Positions 54,199 to 64,000 of a stretch of 64,000 bases of DNA are shown here, piece by piece; the first letter of the stretch is position 1, and the number at the start of each line of letters is the position of its first letter. The stretch is from Pilasporangium apinafurcum (lineage: Eukaryota > Oomycota > Peronosporomycetes > Pythiales > Pythiaceae): contig BCKE01000024.1 of the NCBI GenBank assembly GCA_001600495.1, positions 70,184 to 134,183 on the forward strand, given 5' to 3'. The notes under the pieces are model-generated. The model was not told the DNA's origin. It saw nothing but the letters and a program-made list of their open reading frames with translations, and made no database searches. The position numbers were made by a program, and so were the translations under genes.

Positions 54199-55599
54199 TT
54201 AAATCTCATCTGGTTGTAGCATCAAAGGATTCAACGCATTTTTATGTTCGGACTCAATGATTTTTTTCACGAAGCGACCTTGAAATCGTGGAGATGCATT
54301 CGCCAGCCGCATTCGGCAGTCATATTTGATGCGTTTATGATACACACGAAGTTTTCGCTTTGCGTGGAATCGTTTGATGCGCTCTCGGCGTTGCTCTGGC
54401 GTATAGATCCCGATTTGCTTCCAAGTAACTGCTGATGCGGATTCCGCACGTGAAAAGGAAACGAGATGTTGTGCCACATTACTGATCGCGAATGGTAGTG
54501 GCGATGTAGGCTGTGCGTTAGAATGTTCGCGTTTCCATTGTCGCGAGATGGATGGAGTTGCGTTTTTATACGACAAAGATTTGCCTGAAATTCCCAGTGA
54601 CTGCGATGATACGTGCTTTTGAACCTGTCGTTGTTCCTGTAGCTCGTTGTGGTTGGACCAAGGAAGCAACGGATGGTGATATTCTGCTTTGGTTGCAGCA
54701 TGCTCGCGATACCTGGGATTTTCTTGGCGATGGTCAGATTTCAATTTTTTGTTACCACCTCTCTTTGCACCGGTGGTCTGTTTTGGAGCAATATGATGTC
54801 TCTTTCGTGGTTTTTCTGATACCAAGACTGGTTTGGGTGAATTAAATCGCTTTTGGGCTTTGTTGGATGGAGCAGAAGCTTTTTTGCGACATGATGTTAC
54901 TGTATTTACTGCTGCACTCGGGCTACTTGACCGTATTTTCAAATCGTTCTCCGTGACAAGAATCTTCTTATCTATCACAATTGGAGATTGGGGATTGGAT
55001 CCATACTTAAAAGGTGATACCTGTCGACCGAAGAATGGTTGCATTTGTGTTGCGGACCACCATATGTGTTCTCCATCTTTAGTATGGTTCCGATTGCATT
55101 CGAATTCATCTAGCAACGACTTCACCGCCTCTAACTCATCATTGTTGTGATGCTCAATCATCTTGGCATCGGGAAAGTCATATTCAGCTTCCTGATGAAG
55201 CTGTCCATTAAGTGATGGTGAATCATGACCGTTCAAGAACATCATCAAATCGTGCCAAGACCTCACTCTGTCAAAAACGTGCGCATTTGAGTTCCATGGT
55301 GGTGAAGATGCGACTGTTGAAGTCATCTTCGAAGTTATCGATTGTGCCTGATGAGCAGAATTCATCATAATTGATCCTTCCGCTGTTGTTGGGCTCGTTG
55401 GTGGTGAAAGATTGAAAGCATTCAGTGAGAGGCATGGTGACTTGGTACTGACAAGGAACGGTGAAATATTAGCTTTGTGTGGCAGACGATCGCTGTTGAT
55501 TCGATCTGCCTCCACTATTTCGAATTCAACAGTGTGGATATCGTTGGTTTCTTGCAATGGAGATGAATTCTGTAGCAATGGTAGGTCACATTGATCCAT
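54199..55599 (-). CDS. CCT-domain (CONSTANS/TOC1-type) protein
   Basis: The protein has 466 residues and one exon. A CCT motif lies at about 395-440 (RRERIKRFHAKRKLRVYHKR, then YDCRMRLANASPRFQGRFVKK), with the basic core and the RxxRFQGRF ending. In plants CCT domains bind CCACA-type DNA with NF-YB/YC and mediate clock and flowering regulation. No B-box or response-regulator domain is seen in the rest, which is Ser/Asn/His-rich and probably disordered, with a basic Lys/Arg patch near 255-300 that could serve as a nuclear localisation signal. I infer a nuclear transcription regulator; the target is unknown. ATG at 55597-55599. Confidence 0.8.
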   Translation of the reverse strand: MDQCDLPLLQNSSPLQETNDIHTVEFEIVEADRINSDRLPHKANISPFLVSTKSPCLSLNAFNLSPPTSPTTAEGSIMMNSAHQAQSITSKMTSTVASSPPWNSNAHVFDRVRSWHDLMMFLNGHDSPSLNGQLHQEAEYDFPDAKMIEHHNNDELEAVKSLLDEFECNRNHTKDGEHIWWSATQMQPFFGRQVSPFKYGSNPQSPIVIDKKILVTENDLKIRSSSPSAAVNTVTSCRKKASAPSNKAQKRFNSPKPVLVSEKPRKRHHIAPKQTTGAKRGGNKKLKSDHRQENPRYREHAATKAEYHHPLLPWSNHNELQEQRQVQKHVSSQSLGISGKSLSYKNATPSISRQWKREHSNAQPTSPLPFAISNVAQHLVSFSRAESASAVTWKQIGIYTPEQRRERIKRFHAKRKLRVYHKRIKYDCRMRLANASPRFQGRFVKKIIESEHKNALNPLMLQPDEI

Positions 55600-56547
55600 C
55601 GGACTGTGAGTTGGTCAGGAGCGTGCCAATGTTTGGTATTGGTTGTCGAAAACTGGTTTCTCCTCTTGCCACTGCTGTGCTTTTCCAAGTGTTTGCAGAA
55701 ATGAACGAATGGTGAAGCGGTGCAGAGGTCGACTACTCAGTGCCATAGCACCAGCCACTAATTGATGCGCAACGATGAGACGCGACGTTTCGCGTCCTAC
55801 CAGTCTGTACCATATTCAGCTGATTTCAATCAACATGCAGTGCTGGATGCGATCAAAATATTACATACTCCAAAAGTCGTCCGCGACTGGGATAACGGAG
55901 ATCATGTCCCAATTACAGTATTCGCTGGCACCATTGGATGTGACTATGCTTATTTACAGATAATTGGAATAAACTCACCTTCAACCAATTGTAAGAAGGG
56001 CGTTTTGAGTTGGAAACGTGACTCCTATGAGTCATATAGTCTCCGTGAAGCATGCAATTTTTGTCTTGACTTCCTTTTCCAGTCAGTCTATGTATGACAC
56101 ATCCAATGATTCGAATGCAAACTTGTGGTATCATTTAACAATTGCAAGTTGTATTTTGATATGATGCTCAAATCTCTGGTGGGCTGCGCTTCGCTTTTAT
56201 ACTTAACTTGTTTCGAAGTCGAGTACAAGATATACGCTCATCGGAAATTGAACGATCAAGTTATTTGGCAAGCACGTGCAATGACAAAACAGCAACCCAG
56301 TAAGTAAATGTTCTACGAGGTGAAGCGGCGGCGGATATATGCGTTTGCTCTTATGAATGCTTTCTAAAATCTTTTACGTTGAAGATTAGACGGCAAAAAC
56401 TGCCGTTAAATAATACTTTCGTCTCTGCAATGACGCGTGCCAGATTCGTGGACGAAAGACCAACGTTTGGTTGTTCAAGAAGCTGCTAAATTTAACCGAC
56501 ATATTCTGATACTAATTTACTCCTATCTAAACGGTGGTGCACGAGAC
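55600..56547. other. Spacer with a 43-codon minus-strand frame
   Basis: A short minus frame at 55615-55746 (MALSSRPLHRFTIRSFLQTL...) has a mitochondrial-like start but ends after 43 residues, and nothing else supports it. A plus frame at 55762-56097 shows no motif. The rest is AT-rich. I call no gene. Confidence 0.3.
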
Positions 56548-57405
56548 TCACTTACCCACGGGCCACTTGCTTATTTTGACCGGTCGGATGCGTGATTTCT
56601 GCTTCTTGGCGTAATTAACGTATCGAATAATCTCTGGGTGCTGCATGATCTTTTCCAAGGTATTGTAATCGCGTGCGAGAGTCTTGTTGTCCTCCGTCGA
56701 GTGAATTTTGCTATGGCATTGCCGACAGATCATGATGCAAAAGTTGAGAAACTCACGCGTGTACCCTTTTTTCATGTATTTAGCGTGCATGACCCGGGGG
56801 ATGACATGGTGAGCAGTCAGGTTCATTGAGCGTTCACACATTGCACACAAACCAGTGCGGTCTTCTTCATCTCCATTATCAGCAACATCTTCGTCCAACA
56901 CAACATCATCGATTGCCACTAGCTGCTTCTTGCCGAACTCAATGAACTCGACTTCCACACGGAATGGTTCACTGTTGTCCACACTTTCGTCAAATACTTG
57001 ACGGGTTATACGAGCTTCATGCCACTGCTCATCTTCAGAGAGCACCACGAGCGCCGTTTTGCCAATGGCAAACTGGTTCTGCAATCGCTCAAGCATCACC
57101 TTTCGTGGATCGCTGTCTCGTTCTCCCTCGCTTTCGTCATCAGATGGCAAGCCTCGCAGCACAGCAGTGAGCTGTTTACTCAGGGATTCTATCGTTGTGG
57201 CATCCGACGAAGTGGATAAAAGAAACTCCGCGTCTTCCAGCGTTTCGGTGATTATTTGTTCAAGTTTGACGATGTCCATGTCACTATGCTCCTCCGAAGC
57301 GTCCAGCACTAGTGCAGCCACGTACTCCAGTTCCTCGGGCTTGGTCTTTGGTGGTGCATATTGCTTCAGCACATTCGTAAGCTGTTCAGAAATCGTGTCC
57401 GTCAT
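56548..57405 (-). CDS. HNH-nuclease-fold protein with Tudor-like domain
   Basis: The protein has 285 residues from the ATG at 57403-57405. The N-terminal 80 residues are acidic helices (a PWI/CCDC43-like look). A Tudor/SMN-like barrel follows at about 105-175 (LVVLSEDEQWHEARI, then VEVEFIEFGKKQLVAIDDV). A Cys-type HNH fold lies at about 185-245: CAMCERS, LTAHHVIPR, an Asn in FLNFCIM and CRQCHSKIH. Both CxxC knuckles and the paired histidines are present, so metal binding and nuclease activity are plausible. It ends KWPVGK then stop, but a strong GTAAGT donor overlaps the last codons, and a further small exon may exist. The partner or target is unknown. Confidence 0.75.
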   Translation of the reverse strand: MTDTISEQLTNVLKQYAPPKTKPEELEYVAALVLDASEEHSDMDIVKLEQIITETLEDAEFLLSTSSDATTIESLSKQLTAVLRGLPSDDESEGERDSDPRKVMLERLQNQFAIGKTALVVLSEDEQWHEARITRQVFDESVDNSEPFRVEVEFIEFGKKQLVAIDDVVLDEDVADNGDEEDRTGLCAMCERSMNLTAHHVIPRVMHAKYMKKGYTREFLNFCIMICRQCHSKIHSTEDNKTLARDYNTLEKIMQHPEIIRYVNYAKKQKSRIRPVKISKWPVGK

Positions 57406-57896
57406 AGTTGGATGGTTTGCTTATCAAATTGGGGAATGGACGACATTTAGACTGCGACCTTCTGCTGAAATTGCGCACCCTCACTCACGCTTGCCGACAA
57501 ATGAGTGATGGTCGGATATCCAATTTCGGTTCCAGCAATCAACATATTGCTTTCTTGGACGTTGAATCGAAAGCGCTGGTACTCTGCAAGTGCAAAGAAC
57601 GTGTTAAGATATGTTAGTGCGTGTAGAGATGAGTGAATATGGTTTTCGACGTCATCTTCCTCTAGCTATTGCAAGAATGTCATGGAATGATAAATCAACT
57701 CTGTGGTACATCACAGATACAATACCCATTTCTGGTATGAACTTGCTTACTATTACCCGCATATGTCAGCTCTATCTGTAACACCCCGCAATGATTAAAT
57801 TTATGACTACCTTGAAGTCAAATATGGTCTCATGGCTACCGCATTGACTATTCTAGAACGGATAGTTTCACCATCCAACTGCCAACGACGACCAAA
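57406..57896. promoter_or_regulatory. Divergent spacer between the HNH and Hsp70-TPR genes
   Basis: This is 490 bases between head-to-head genes, with no coding signal that I trust. It presumably holds both promoters. Confidence 0.4.
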
Positions 57897-60386
57897 ATGA
57901 GTGCAACAGCAACAGCCGCCGCGCATGAACTCGCTCCTGTGCGGCTCTTCGGTATTGATTTCGTACGTTCATTTGCTTATGAAAAGCTATTCTCCCTTTC
58001 AGCCGTTGCCTCATTGGCCTAAGTGACCATCATGTTTACATTCTTATACTTTGTAGAGCTCCCAGCGATGTGTGGTGGCCGAGAGCTCCGGTGACGTGGT
58101 GTTGAACGAGTTGGGCGCCATGACAACCGCCACGCTGGTATCCTTTAAAGGTGATGAGCGACTGATCGGCGAAGCAGCGGTTCTGGCGTCCAGCACGAAT
58201 CCTCGCAACACGATCGACCACCTCAATTTACTCGTGGGCCAGTCACTCAGTCATGTGCAGATGCGTGTGGCTCGTTCTCCTGGTCAACGCGTCAATTTTT
58301 CGGCAACGGATAACGGTGAAGTCGTTGCGAATGTTGAGTATGGAAAGGAAAAGACAGCGCAGTTTACAGTAGAGCAGGTGACTGCCATGCTCTTTGGAAA
58401 ATTGGCACAGCAAATTAAGACACGGCTCCATACGCACGAGCATGAGCATATGCATGCAGTTGTGGCGATTCCGTCTTCATGGACGGAAAAGGAGCGACGC
58501 ACCATGATACTCGCGACCAAGATCGCTGGTATCCCGCACAGCAGCGTCATCACCAGGGATGCTGGTATGTTCGAACCAAACTATTGATTTCGTATGTACT
58601 AGGGATGGGCACTAACTACAATGAGATCCGTTTTGTTTGTAGCTCTTGCGCGTTGCTATCATCGCAAGCACCCATTGCATGCACCCCAGGATGAATCCGC
58701 AGCACCTGTAGTGAAGCACATTGTGATTTTAGACATGGGTCACACCACCACAAGCGCTGCTGTCGTTAAACTCACACGTACGTATTGTTTATCTAGATAT
58801 TTTGCGGTATACTGGCTCATATGCTCCCATTGGACTGACTGTTGTATTCTACGTATCCATAGCGGAGGGTGAGACGGTCTTGTCGACGGAATGCGATCTG
58901 TTCCTGGGAGCGGAGGTAAACCAGTCATGTGTCTTGCAGGTTTCATTCAAAGTGACTGGTCTTAACTTCTTCTGTTTGTTGTATGCATTTGCTACTACAG
59001 TGCTTTGATCGCCATTTGTTTGACCATTTCCAGCAAGAAATCAAGGAAAAACACAATGTCAACGTCGATTTTCACTCGAAAGAAGGCAAACGACTCTTTC
59101 AGGCATGCGACAAGCTCAAGAAATTGCTCTCCACCATCGGTGAAGCGAACGTGATCGTAGAAAACGTCGCTCAAGACCGAGATATTCCCATTAAGACGAC
59201 CCGTGAAGTCTTTGAGCAGCTCTGCGCCAGTGAAAGTGAAAAAGTCACGCAGATGCTACAGTCAGTACTGTCAAAAGCGCAAATTGCTAGCGAAGAGATC
59301 GCATCTGTGGAGATTGTCGGTGGTGGAACACGCATTCCGTTCGTGCAAACTGCCATTTTGAATGCGTTTCCTAGTGAGAAACACACCAATTTGATCGGCC
59401 GTATGCTGGATTCCACTACTTCCATTGCAGTTGGTGCCGCATTCTCCGGAGAACCTCAACAGCAAGAAGAGGCTTCGGATATGGAAGTGGACGTTAGTGA
59501 CGAAAACCAACAGCTAGTCGAGCAATGGGCCGCGTTGGAAGTGGAGATGCAACGACGTGACGCGGAGCTCGCGGCGATCGCCAATGAAAAGAACGCTATA
59601 GAAGCATTTGTTTACGAAATGCGAGCGAAACGCGACGGCAAACACGGTGAGAAGCTGGATACGCAGGTACTCAACCCCATTTTGGATGCCGCAGAAGATT
59701 GGATTTACTCCGAGGAGGCTGACCGAGCTACATTGGAGAATTTGCAAATTAAACGCCAAGAGATTGAGCAGAATGTTCGTACGATTTGCCAGGCGTATTT
59801 CGAAGCGGTGGCTCAGGATGATCAGGCTTTAGAGGCGCATTTGGAGGAAGAAGCGAAGAAGGCCGAAGCTGAGCGTATGGCCGAAGGTGGCGATGATGAC
59901 CACGACACCCGTAAGTTGAAGAAGCCGGAACGTATGCGGCTTGTGGTCAAGAATAAGGAGGAAGGAAACGCGCTTTTCCGTGATGGCAACTACCAACACG
60001 CGGCGATGCGATACGTGAAGGCATTGAGCCATTCGGCCAAGTTCTTTGACCTCAGTCCCAGTGACAAGGAAGAGGTCGATGCACTCAAGCTCAGTCTGTA
60101 CCTGAACCTCGCGCAGTGTTACTTGAAGATGGAAAACTGGAGCAAAGCGATCGCGAATTGCAAAGAAGCACTGGTTATTGACCCAAAAAACGTGAAAGCG
60201 CTTTACCGTCGTGCTGTGGCGTACGACAAGGACAAGAACCTGGAACTCGCTGTGCAAGACGTGAAGGAGGCGTTAAAACTCGCGCCAACCGATAAAGCCA
60301 TCATGAAACTAGACGAACGACTCAAGATCTTGGTCAAGCGGCAGGTCGACAAGGAGAAGAAGATGTGGAGCAAAGCCTTCGCTTAG
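57897..60386 (+). CDS. Hsp70/Hsp110-like ATPase fused to lid and TPR, five exons
   Basis: Exons 57897-57962, 58057-58564, 58643-58777, 58863-58915 and 59001-60386 give 2148 nt (715 residues). An Hsp70-type ATPase fold covers about 15-400: FGID start, AVVAIPSSWTEKERR, ILDMGHTTTSAAVV (phosphate loop 2, with DMGHTT for DLGGGT) and VEIVGGGTRIPFVQ. The peptide-binding beta domain is missing. The chain passes straight to a helical lid like that of Hsp110 (NEKNAIEAFVYEMRAKRDG, about 440-510), then an acidic linker, and ends in three TPR repeats (about 565-690, KNKEEGNALFRDGNY to LYRRAVAYDKDK). The likely role is as a co-chaperone or nucleotide-exchange factor that docks other chaperones through the TPR; this is inference. 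Confidence 0.8.
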
Positions 60387-60715
60387 TAGATGGGCATTGC
60401 TGCTCGATGTCATTGTACCACGTCACTAAATAGAGGTAATGATATGCTCGTGCAAAAAATGAAGTGTGTGACATACGTGCTGTGACATGTGCGAATGAAG
60501 AGCTACTGGCGATGCTGAAAATCACGTGGCCAAAGACATGCTTGATGGAATGTTTCTTTCATATGTCTGTTCGTGCTTTTCATTATGATAATATGAATAC
60601 GAATGTCAGCACTGTCAACCAACTAGTCCATGCATAAACTGCTTTTCTTCTGTGTGCGTGTTTTCTTTTTTCCTACACGATATAGACAGGAGAAATGAAT
60701 GCGAATGGTGTCGCT
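60387..60715. other. Convergent spacer
   Basis: This is the 3' flank of the Hsp70-TPR gene and of the first C2 gene. It is AT-rich, with nothing coding. Confidence 0.5.
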
Positions 60716-61468
60716 TTACATGTCGTCCTGACTATCAGGCGCGCTGCATTTGTTGATCCACTTGCGTCGTCGTACCATCGCCAGCGTGAACGCCTCTTTC
60801 TGCCATGGACCAGCAAACGATGGTGCGTAGATCCAGCCATTGTCATCACCCTGTGACACATCGAGTGTCCACCCTTCCGCTTTCAAATGCCGTGGCACTT
60901 GTGGTGCGACTTCTTCAAACGAATCGGAGGAAATATTGTTGTCATCCACGCGACTCCAGCGCTTGCGTTCACCGGAACCAGAAATAATCGCGTCGGTGGT
61001 CCATTTTTTGACGATGTGGTATCGCTGGTTCTCCCAGAGTTCGAGCACTTGATCAACACGTTCATTCGGTATTAAAAGTAGTTCCAGGAAAACCACACTG
61101 TGGCGCTTTTGCTTCTTAAAATTCGACGGCACATCCAGTTCATACGAAAGTAATTCCGAGTGTTTTTTATCCACCAGCGACGCCAGTGGGATATTGATGA
61201 CGCCGAGTGTGTCGTCCTTGTTGAAGCGATCGTAGTCCACCACTTGCACCTCCAAGACGCGCTCTTTCGGATTGTCAACCTGGAATTGAAACGATTCCGG
61301 TGGGTTCCACACTGGGTTTAAATTCGATTCGATCACTGAACTTTTTTGCGAGGATCGCCCGACTTTGAAAACCACGTATGGGTCACTCTTGCCACCCATG
61401 CCCATGAAGCCAAAGTCGCTTGCTGCCAAATCGGACGCTTTTACCAGCGTGATTCGAAGCGTGGCCAT
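60716..61468 (-). CDS. C2 domain plus peroxin/dysferlin-type domain protein, copy A
   Basis: The protein has 250 residues and one exon. An N-terminal C2 domain (about 3-125) has GGKSDPYVVFKVG, LNPVWNPPESFQF and VVDYDRFNKDD, with Asp residues for calcium binding in both loops. A peroxin/dysferlin (DysF)-like region follows: LWENQRYHIVKKW (about 143-155), then WTLDVSQGDDNGWIYAPSF and VRRRKWINKC near the end. C2 domains bind anionic membranes with calcium; DysF modules occur in ferlins and peroxisome proteins such as Pex30. The short two-module form suggests a membrane-associated peripheral protein. No membrane segment was seen. It is closely related to the neighbouring copy B. Confidence 0.85.
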   Translation of the reverse strand: MATLRITLVKASDLAASDFGFMGMGGKSDPYVVFKVGRSSQKSSVIESNLNPVWNPPESFQFQVDNPKERVLEVQVVDYDRFNKDDTLGVINIPLASLVDKKHSELLSYELDVPSNFKKQKRHSVVFLELLLIPNERVDQVLELWENQRYHIVKKWTTDAIISGSGERKRWSRVDDNNISSDSFEEVAPQVPRHLKAEGWTLDVSQGDDNGWIYAPSFAGPWQKEAFTLAMVRRRKWINKCSAPDSQDDM

Positions 61469-62460
61469 TTTTTCGCAGTTCTAGTTTAATTAAATTGGCT
61501 TCGATACGATATAAGGCACGTAAGGAGATGGGATAAGAGGCGATAGAGAGGAAGAGAAATGTCGCTCTTCTCTTTTTTTTTTGCCTTCCTCGCTCTTCTT
61601 GCTTGCGCTTTTGGTTGATTCCACGAATGAGTTGCTGTTCAGGTGGGTGAATAATTTCTTATTTATCCCCTCAAAATAGCTGATTTTCGCATATCATTCG
61701 CTAAAAATGAGCGGTATAGGCTCGTGATTCGTAGAAAAGATTTAAGTTGCGGCAAACTGATTTTCCGCCCGTGATCCGGATAATCACGCACCCATCTTGA
61801 GCAGCCTGCTGAACACCACAGCTTTATTGAATTCATGGGTTCACTCTTGACGTTTCTCAAATGAAGAGCTATTTCGAGCTTGAGAAGCTACAAACACTTT
61901 TTCTTTCTGTAATGATCGACACTCGTCTATCCACTCTTCATGGCTTTTGTTACACATACACACACACGCACACACACACACTGGTAGTCTGAGTAGAGAG
62001 TAGACCAGAAGGAACAAGCAGCATGTCGCAATCAGCAAACCAAACTGCCTCTTGTGAAACAGTGAATGTAGTAGAATACAATCGAAGAGAGTGAAAAGTA
62101 GTTCAACTCGATGTAGGTACACCTGACTGATCGAGAGTAAAGGAACGAAAAGTCCCACCATTCGAGGGGTCCTTCCCACTGCTTTCAGTAGTAATGCACA
62201 TTTGTACCTACATCCTTTCGTCCTTCTCTTCCACTTCCAAGAAGAACAAGAAGGAAAAGATGTCGCAGCAATTCACATACAATGACGTCAAATTGACCCA
62301 ATCAGCATATATTTATTATCTAGCTATACCGAACTGTAAAGCTTAAACCGAGAGCAACATATATTCCTTATTGTGTTCTTCTCGTCACAATAGGTAAATG
62401 AAGAGCAAATGCAATAAAAGACAAATAAATCGATAACGTTTTGACTTTTGGCTTCCTCAT
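61469..62460. other. Spacer between the two C2 genes
   Basis: The spacer holds a polypyrimidine block (about 61565-61582), a CA microsatellite at 61952-61981 and no gene that I can support. A 112-codon minus frame at 61841-62179 contains the CA run and is probably chance. Confidence 0.45.
61952..61981. repeat. CA dinucleotide microsatellite
   Basis: About fourteen CA units interrupted by one T and one G. Confidence 0.9.
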
Positions 62461-63225
62461 TCACGCTCCTGTGGATTGATTGTGTGTAAGCGCCGCACAC
62501 TTGTTGATCCATTTGCGTCGTCGCACCATCGCTAATGTAAACTCTTCCTTCTGCCACGGTCCAGCAAACGTTGGCGCATACACCCAGCCGTTGTCATCGC
62601 CTTGCGATACGTCAAGTGTCCACCCTTCCGCTTTCAAATACGACGGTACTTTGGGTGCCACTTGTTCAAACGAATCTGAAGAAATGTTGCTGTCGTCCAC
62701 GCGGCTCCAACGCTTGCGTTCGCCCGAGCCAGTGATATGTACATCGGTCGTCCATTTCTTCACTATATGGAATCGCTGGTTCTCCCAGAGCTCCAGCACT
62801 TGATCGACCCGGTCATTCGATATCAACTTAATCTCTAGAAATAGGACACTATTGCGCTTCTGCTTCTCCAATTCAGGTGGAATCTCCAGTTCATACGACA
62901 GTAGCTCCGAGTGTTTCTTGTCTAAAAACTGCGCCAATGGGATGTTGACCACGCCCAACAAATCATCTTTATTTAATCGATCGTAGTCCATGGCATGCAC
63001 TTCCAATACTCGTTCTTGTGGGCGATCGACCTGGAATTGGAATGACTCCGCGGGTTCCCACACCGGGTTCAAATTCGATGGAATCACCGAACTTTTCTGC
63101 GACGACTTGCCCACTTTGAAAACGACGTATGGATCGCTTTTCCCACCGAAGCCCAGGAATCCGAAATCGCTCGCCGCCAAGTCTGCGGCTTTTACAAGCG
63201 TCACCTGCAGCGTGTACATCATCAT
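62461..63225 (-). CDS. C2 domain plus peroxin/dysferlin-type domain protein, copy B
   Basis: The protein has 254 residues and one exon, and aligns with copy A along its whole length with very few gaps. The C2 part has GGKSDPYVVFKVG, LNPVWEPAESFQF and AMDYDRLNKDDLLG. The DysF part has LWENQRFHIVKKW, WTLDVSQGDDNGWVYAPTF and VRRRKWINKC. The two genes are tandem, in the same orientation, 992 bases apart. The C-terminal dozen residues differ completely between them. Three ATGs (MMM) open the frame at 63225. Divergence is mostly at third positions, by eye, suggesting that both copies are under constraint. Confidence 0.85.
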   Translation of the reverse strand: MMMYTLQVTLVKAADLAASDFGFLGFGGKSDPYVVFKVGKSSQKSSVIPSNLNPVWEPAESFQFQVDRPQERVLEVHAMDYDRLNKDDLLGVVNIPLAQFLDKKHSELLSYELEIPPELEKQKRNSVLFLEIKLISNDRVDQVLELWENQRFHIVKKWTTDVHITGSGERKRWSRVDDSNISSDSFEQVAPKVPSYLKAEGWTLDVSQGDDNGWVYAPTFAGPWQKEEFTLAMVRRRKWINKCAALTHNQSTGA

Positions 63226-63867
63226 TGTGGCTTTATTGAAAATGAAGCAATAGCTGCTCGTCGAGTAGTGTCTCCTTGTCGTTCAATTTGCTCTTCTTCT
63301 GTTGAATTATGTACAAAAAAACACCAAAGGGAACGGTGTCCCATGCATGTGGTGAGTGGGTTGCTTGTCTTGACTGTTGGATTGAAGAAAATTTTTCCCT
63401 CCATCTGATTGGCCAAATTTGTAATGAGATGGTACGGATTGGTTGAAATCTAACCTTAATGGCTTATGTTGCGTGAGACTTGATAAAGTGGAGATTGCAG
63501 CACGAGTGAATGGGTTACTGACGACCGGTATAGCATTATATCAACCAGTCGTCCTGGCTTCGAAAATGACAAATATAGTTTCAATGCCTCTTGTCCATCG
63601 AACTATTGTTTGGTGACTGATCCCACACAAAATCAACCCTCCAGGCGCCATTTCCCATCTATACCATTGATCATAGGTATAATCCGGATAGTAATTATGT
63701 TGCATATATGTAATATATTATACCGAATATTAAGTGCAACTTTAGGTAGCCGGTGCCGAATGTATCAGGTCTGAATATCAGCATCAAGTACCAAGCAAAG
63801 AGCTCCAGTCGGCAAAGAAAGCGCGCAAGCAAAGTAGCTGAGGAAGAGGAAGATACAAGCAAACATC
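63226..63867. promoter_or_regulatory. Divergent spacer between C2 copy B and the third C2 gene
   Basis: This is 642 bases between head-to-head C2 genes. An inverted CCAAT (ATTGG) lies near 63408 and another near 63437, upstream of copy B. No coding frame is supported. Confidence 0.35.
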
Positions 63868-64000
63868 ATGGGCGTAGACGTGGCCGTGAAACTCTACAAG
63901 GCAGTGGACTTGCCCTCAGCTGACATGAATGGCAAGAGCGACCCGTATGTGGTCTTCAAGATCAACAACACCACGCACAAGAGCTCCATCATCTCGGCCA
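63868..64000 (+). CDS. C2-domain protein, 5' end only
   Basis: The frame opens at an ATG at 63868 (MGVDVAVKLYKAVDLP) and runs to the window edge (44 residues). NGKSDPYVVFKINN is a C2 calcium-loop motif, similar to but clearly different from copies A and B. It is the third C2 gene in a row and the only one on the plus strand. Whether a DysF part follows cannot be seen. Confidence 0.8.
   Translation, partial: MGVDVAVKLYKAVDLPSADMNGKSDPYVVFKINNTTHKSSIISA

Noticed and set aside
55615-55746. 43-codon minus frame resembling a mitochondrial presequence
   Set aside because: No known family, no splice partner found, and the opposite strand also reads openly.

Overview
The window is a compact, intron-bearing nuclear segment of a eukaryote. 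Genes lie on both strands, often only 100-400 bases apart. Most introns I could place are 60-95 nt with GT-AG ends. Two genes are basal-body/flagellar (CCDC146 and CEP131 homologues), one encodes a bacterial-type mitochondrial HslU, and the spacers hold Fanzor-type TnpB relatives. This fits a protist with flagellate stages. A stramenopile, most likely an oomycete, is my inference; no single gene proves it.

Layout from left to right. 1-5.4 kb: a CDC14-family protein without its catalytic cysteine, thymidylate kinase, the Golgi protein SYS1, a short deleted Fanzor2 element, and a prenylated ubiquitin-fold protein (UBL3/MUB type). 5.4-14.3 kb: an F-box/pseudokinase protein, then the ribosome quality-control ligase listerin (LTN1) in four exons. 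14.5-16.4 kb: a decayed Fanzor1 element ending in a 56-bp perfect palindrome. 16.6-24.7 kb: HslU, LAS1, a PX-domain protein, a second Fanzor2 relic and an Mo25-like protein. 25.7-29.1 kb: a multi-exon gene resembling M1AP, then the longest Fanzor2 element, which also carries an IS607-type serine recombinase. 29.2-41.5 kb: a seven-exon coiled-coil gene, CCDC146, D-2-hydroxyglutarate dehydrogenase, REI1/ZNF622 and a bromodomain-NET protein. 43.3-49 kb: isovaleryl-CoA dehydrogenase, a small hypothetical gene, CEP131 and linker histone H1. 49.8-54 kb: tandem aspartate aminotransferases, the second with a mitochondrial presequence. 54.2-64 kb: a CCT-domain protein, a Tudor/HNH protein, an Hsp70/Hsp110 ATPase-lid-TPR fusion, and three C2-domain genes, the last cut by the window edge.

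The genes are mostly unrelated housekeeping functions. Loose themes are ribosome biogenesis and quality control (LAS1, REI1, LTN1), mitochondrial amino-acid catabolism (IVD, D2HGDH, one AAT) and centriole/flagellum (CCDC146, CEP131).

The most unusual signal is the set of four Fanzor-bearing elements. Three are Fanzor2 copies of one family (502, 797 and 1757 bp) and one is a Fanzor1. They share the terminal motif CCTTT(A/T)TTCCC, and six of the eight ends abut a TTAA tetranucleotide. That is odd for an IS607-type recombinase, which is not known to make target duplications. Other oddities are the pseudophosphatase, the F-box/pseudokinase fusion and an Hsp70-like protein that appears to lack its substrate-binding beta domain.

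Exon coordinates were assigned by eye. For most spliced genes the summed exon length is an exact multiple of three, which supports the models.
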